A stretch of DNA of 64,000 bases from assembly GCA_044221555.1 (NCBI GenBank), contig JBGAOY010000003.1, positions 186,001-250,000 on the forward strand, in the 5' to 3' direction. Below the pieces are notes generated by a model. The model searched no databases and had not been told where the DNA came from. It saw nothing but the letters and a program-made list of their open reading frames with translations. A program made the translations under genes and the position numbers. Shown piece by piece: positions 62,428-64,000 of the stretch (its first letter is position 1; each line of letters opens with the position of its first letter). The stretch is from JAEUJM01 sp044221555. GTDB taxonomy: Bacteria > Actinomycetota > Acidimicrobiia > Acidimicrobiales > DATDAH01.

Positions 62428-63498
62428 TCAGCCCTCGGGCTCCAGGGCGTCGTCGGCGCAGCGCTCGGGCGCGTTCACCACGTTGCAGCGGGTGAAGCCG
62501 CCATCGGGGAACTCGACCGTGTAGCCGCTCGATCGCGCCGGCGGCTCCGTCGCCGGGAAGTCGGTGCTCACCCACTGCGCACCACTGGCGAAGGCGCGTC
62601 GGCGGCCGACCGTGTCCCCGTTGACCGCTCCCAGCACGTCGCTGTCGGCCCTCGTCCGCACGATGTAGCCGGCGTCGATGAGTCGCCGGATCTTGTCCCG
62701 GTCGACGACGGGGTCGTTCAGCTTGATGAAGGCGGCATCGGGCCGGCCACGGGCCGACGACGTGAACAGCACCCGGCCTTCGAGCGAGGGTCGGCCCTCG
62801 GCGTAGAGGTCCCGGACGGCGTCCTCGTTGTCCATCGCGAACATCACCCGGCCGCGGGCCTCGGCGAGGGTGGGCCAGCCCTCGGGAACGGCCTCGGCGA
62901 GGGTGGGCCGGTCGCCCCGCACGTCGTCGGGGGTGATCAGCGAGCCCTCGTCGAACACCGATCGGATCTCCTCGTCGATCTGGTCGATGCCGTGGGCGCC
63001 GAACTGCTCGGCGGTGGCCTTCACCTCGACGAGGATCCCGATCGGCACGTGGTCGGGGTGGGCGGTGGACCAGTCGCGGACCTCGGTGAGGCAATCGGTG
63101 AAGAGGTCGCACACCGAGATGGGGTCGAAGCCGGGGAAGTGCAACACGTGCAGCGCGCCGTCGTCCTGCAGCCACACGTCGAGCTCGAGTGAGCGCAGAC
63201 CACCGTCGAGCTGCTCGGCGAGCGGCTGATGGGTGTAGTCGAGCGCCACCGCGAGTGGTGAGACGTCCTTGATCTGGTCGTAGTTGGACACGTGGTAGCT
63301 GTTGTGCGAGCCGATCACCTGGATCTGGTTCAGCGCCATGGCCTCGTCGAGCGGGATGGTGGACGTCGTGGTGGTGGCCGCGGTCTCCTCGCTGCTGGAG
63401 CACGAGGCGGCCAGGACCGCGACGACGGCGACGAGACCCAGCCCCACGAGGAGGGTGATCGGGCGATGGCGGCGCGGGCGACGGTTCACGCCGCCCAT
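62428..63498 (-). CDS. PI-PLC-like lipoprotein (calcium-dependent type)
   Basis: A 356-residue exported phosphodiesterase-like protein. RRPRRHRPITLL and a hydrophobic stretch end in a lipobox (LAASC, Cys33). The catalytic part resembles the bacterial Ca2+-dependent phosphatidylinositol-specific phospholipase C family: IQVIGSHNSYHVSN (first His), LRSLELDVWLQDDGALHVLH (metal ligands and second His), and VPIGILVEVKA. It probably cleaves phosphodiester head groups outside the cell. ATG 63498 is preferred; GTG 63516 and GTG 63489 are alternatives. Confidence 0.85.
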   Translation of the reverse strand: MGGVNRRPRRHRPITLLVGLGLVAVVAVLAASCSSSEETAATTTTSTIPLDEAMALNQIQVIGSHNSYHVSNYDQIKDVSPLAVALDYTHQPLAEQLDGGLRSLELDVWLQDDGALHVLHFPGFDPISVCDLFTDCLTEVRDWSTAHPDHVPIGILVEVKATAEQFGAHGIDQIDEEIRSVFDEGSLITPDDVRGDRPTLAEAVPEGWPTLAEARGRVMFAMDNEDAVRDLYAEGRPSLEGRVLFTSSARGRPDAAFIKLNDPVVDRDKIRRLIDAGYIVRTRADSDVLGAVNGDTVGRRRAFASGAQWVSTDFPATEPPARSSGYTVEFPDGGFTRCNVVNAPERCADDALEPEG

Positions 63499-63577
63499 TG
63501 TTGTCCGTGCGTTCACCGGGTGTTCCTCGGCCCGGGCGTGGGTGGACCCGGTGGACGGCCCCGAGGCGGTCTGCTTC

Positions 63578-63583
63578 TACAGT
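63578..63583 (+). promoter_or_regulatory. -10-like hexamer of the MaoC-like gene
   Basis: TACAGT ends 6 nt before GTG 63590. Confidence 0.5.
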
Positions 63584-63589
63584 GGCCGC

Positions 63590-64000
63590 GTGCCCACCGT
63601 CTTCACCGCTCCCGACCAGTTGCTCGACGCGGTCGGCCGCGACCTCGGGTCGAGCGACTGGGTCGTGGTCAGCCAGGAGCGGGTCGACCAGTTCAGCGAG
63701 GCCACCCGCACCTGGCAGTGGATCCACGAGCCCGGGCCGCGGGCCGACGCCGGCCCGTTCGGCGGCCCGATCTCGCACGGGTACCTCACGCTGTCGATGG
63801 TGAACGAGATGCTCCCCCAGATCCTCGAGGTGCGGGGCGCGTCGATGGGCGTGAACTACGGCACCGGGCGGGTGCGGTTCCCCACGCCGGTGCCCGTCGG
63901 GTCACGGATCCGGGGCCATGGTCGGTTGACCGCCGCCGATCCCGTGGCCGGCGGGGTGCAGGCCACCGTCGAGGTGGTCGTGGAGGTCGAGGGCGACGAG
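63590..64000 (+). CDS. MaoC-type (R)-enoyl-CoA hydratase, cut by window edge
   Basis: At least 137 residues of a hot-dog-fold hydratase of the MaoC / NodN-like group, which adds water to trans-2-enoyl-CoA. VVSQERVDQFSEATRTWQWI then HEPGPRADAGPFGGPISHGY carries the catalytic Asp/His-type region (here WQWIH...ISHGYLTL). NYGTGRVRFPTPVPVGSRIR is the following conserved strand. The 3' end lies beyond the window. It may pair with an acyl-CoA dehydrogenase in beta-oxidation, but no such gene is adjacent. Confidence 0.9.
   Translation, partial: MPTVFTAPDQLLDAVGRDLGSSDWVVVSQERVDQFSEATRTWQWIHEPGPRADAGPFGGPISHGYLTLSMVNEMLPQILEVRGASMGVNYGTGRVRFPTPVPVGSRIRGHGRLTAADPVAGGVQATVEVVVEVEGDE

Overview
The window is very GC-rich, densely coded bacterial chromosome with GTG/TTG starts, an Lhr helicase, HelD, a DUF3052 protein, Nei-type glycosylase, DtxR/IdeR-type regulation and TANNNT -10 hexamers placed directly before start codons. 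Together these point to an actinobacterium. Acidimicrobiia (Iamia/Ilumatobacter-like) is my best guess, but that is inference. I see no rRNA, tRNA, CRISPR array, prophage or intact insertion sequence.

Layout. 1-5.7 kb: lipoprotein N-acyltransferase (cut by the left edge) and a heme operon hemE-hemH-hemY on the minus strand. 5.7-16.8 kb: membrane sulfatase-like protein, MTHFR-like protein, secreted RCC1-repeat protein, alpha/beta hydrolase, patatin, HerA-like ATPase and HelD. 16.9-24.1 kb: iron permease EfeU with an IdeR-like box, an FAD oxidoreductase, a membrane-domain/GT2 fusion, a polytopic GT-C-like protein, a DtxR regulator and a cupredoxin lipoprotein; gene relics lie at 19.37-19.57 kb. 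24.2-31.6 kb: lhr, nei, ndh, DUF3052. 31.7-39.4 kb: response regulator, MacB/FtsX-type ABC exporter, cyclase-ATPase-TPR regulator. 39.5-48.0 kb: 1-Cys peroxiredoxin, phasin/HbhA-like protein and a 2,386-residue secreted subtilase with 18 tandem ~105-residue modules. 48.1-53.9 kb: acyl-CoA dehydrogenase and a five-gene operon (CDF transporter, XRE regulator, lutA, lutB, lutC). 53.9-64 kb: acyltransferase, superinfection-immunity-like protein, acyl-CoA synthetase, a PMT mannosyltransferase/PAP2/lipoprotein cluster, two tandem DUF2510 paralogues, a PI-PLC-like lipoprotein and a partial MaoC-type hydratase.

The most unusual signal is not a gene. Seven palindromes of exactly 50 bp, with ends G(AA/TT)CTGG...CCAG(TT/AA)C, are scattered through the window, and three more are possible. 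Their stem sequences differ but each copy still pairs with itself. They sit between genes, often between convergent pairs, and at least two lie in frame inside coding sequence (lhr, lutC); a related hairpin lies in the linker of the membrane-domain/GT2 fusion. A second general feature is apparent leaderless transcription: fourteen genes have TANNNT ending 6-8 nt before the start codon. Other notable points are a Cys-to-Ser change at the Lnt nucleophile, the giant repeat subtilase, and a lipoprotein whose signal peptide makes sense only with an ATC start.
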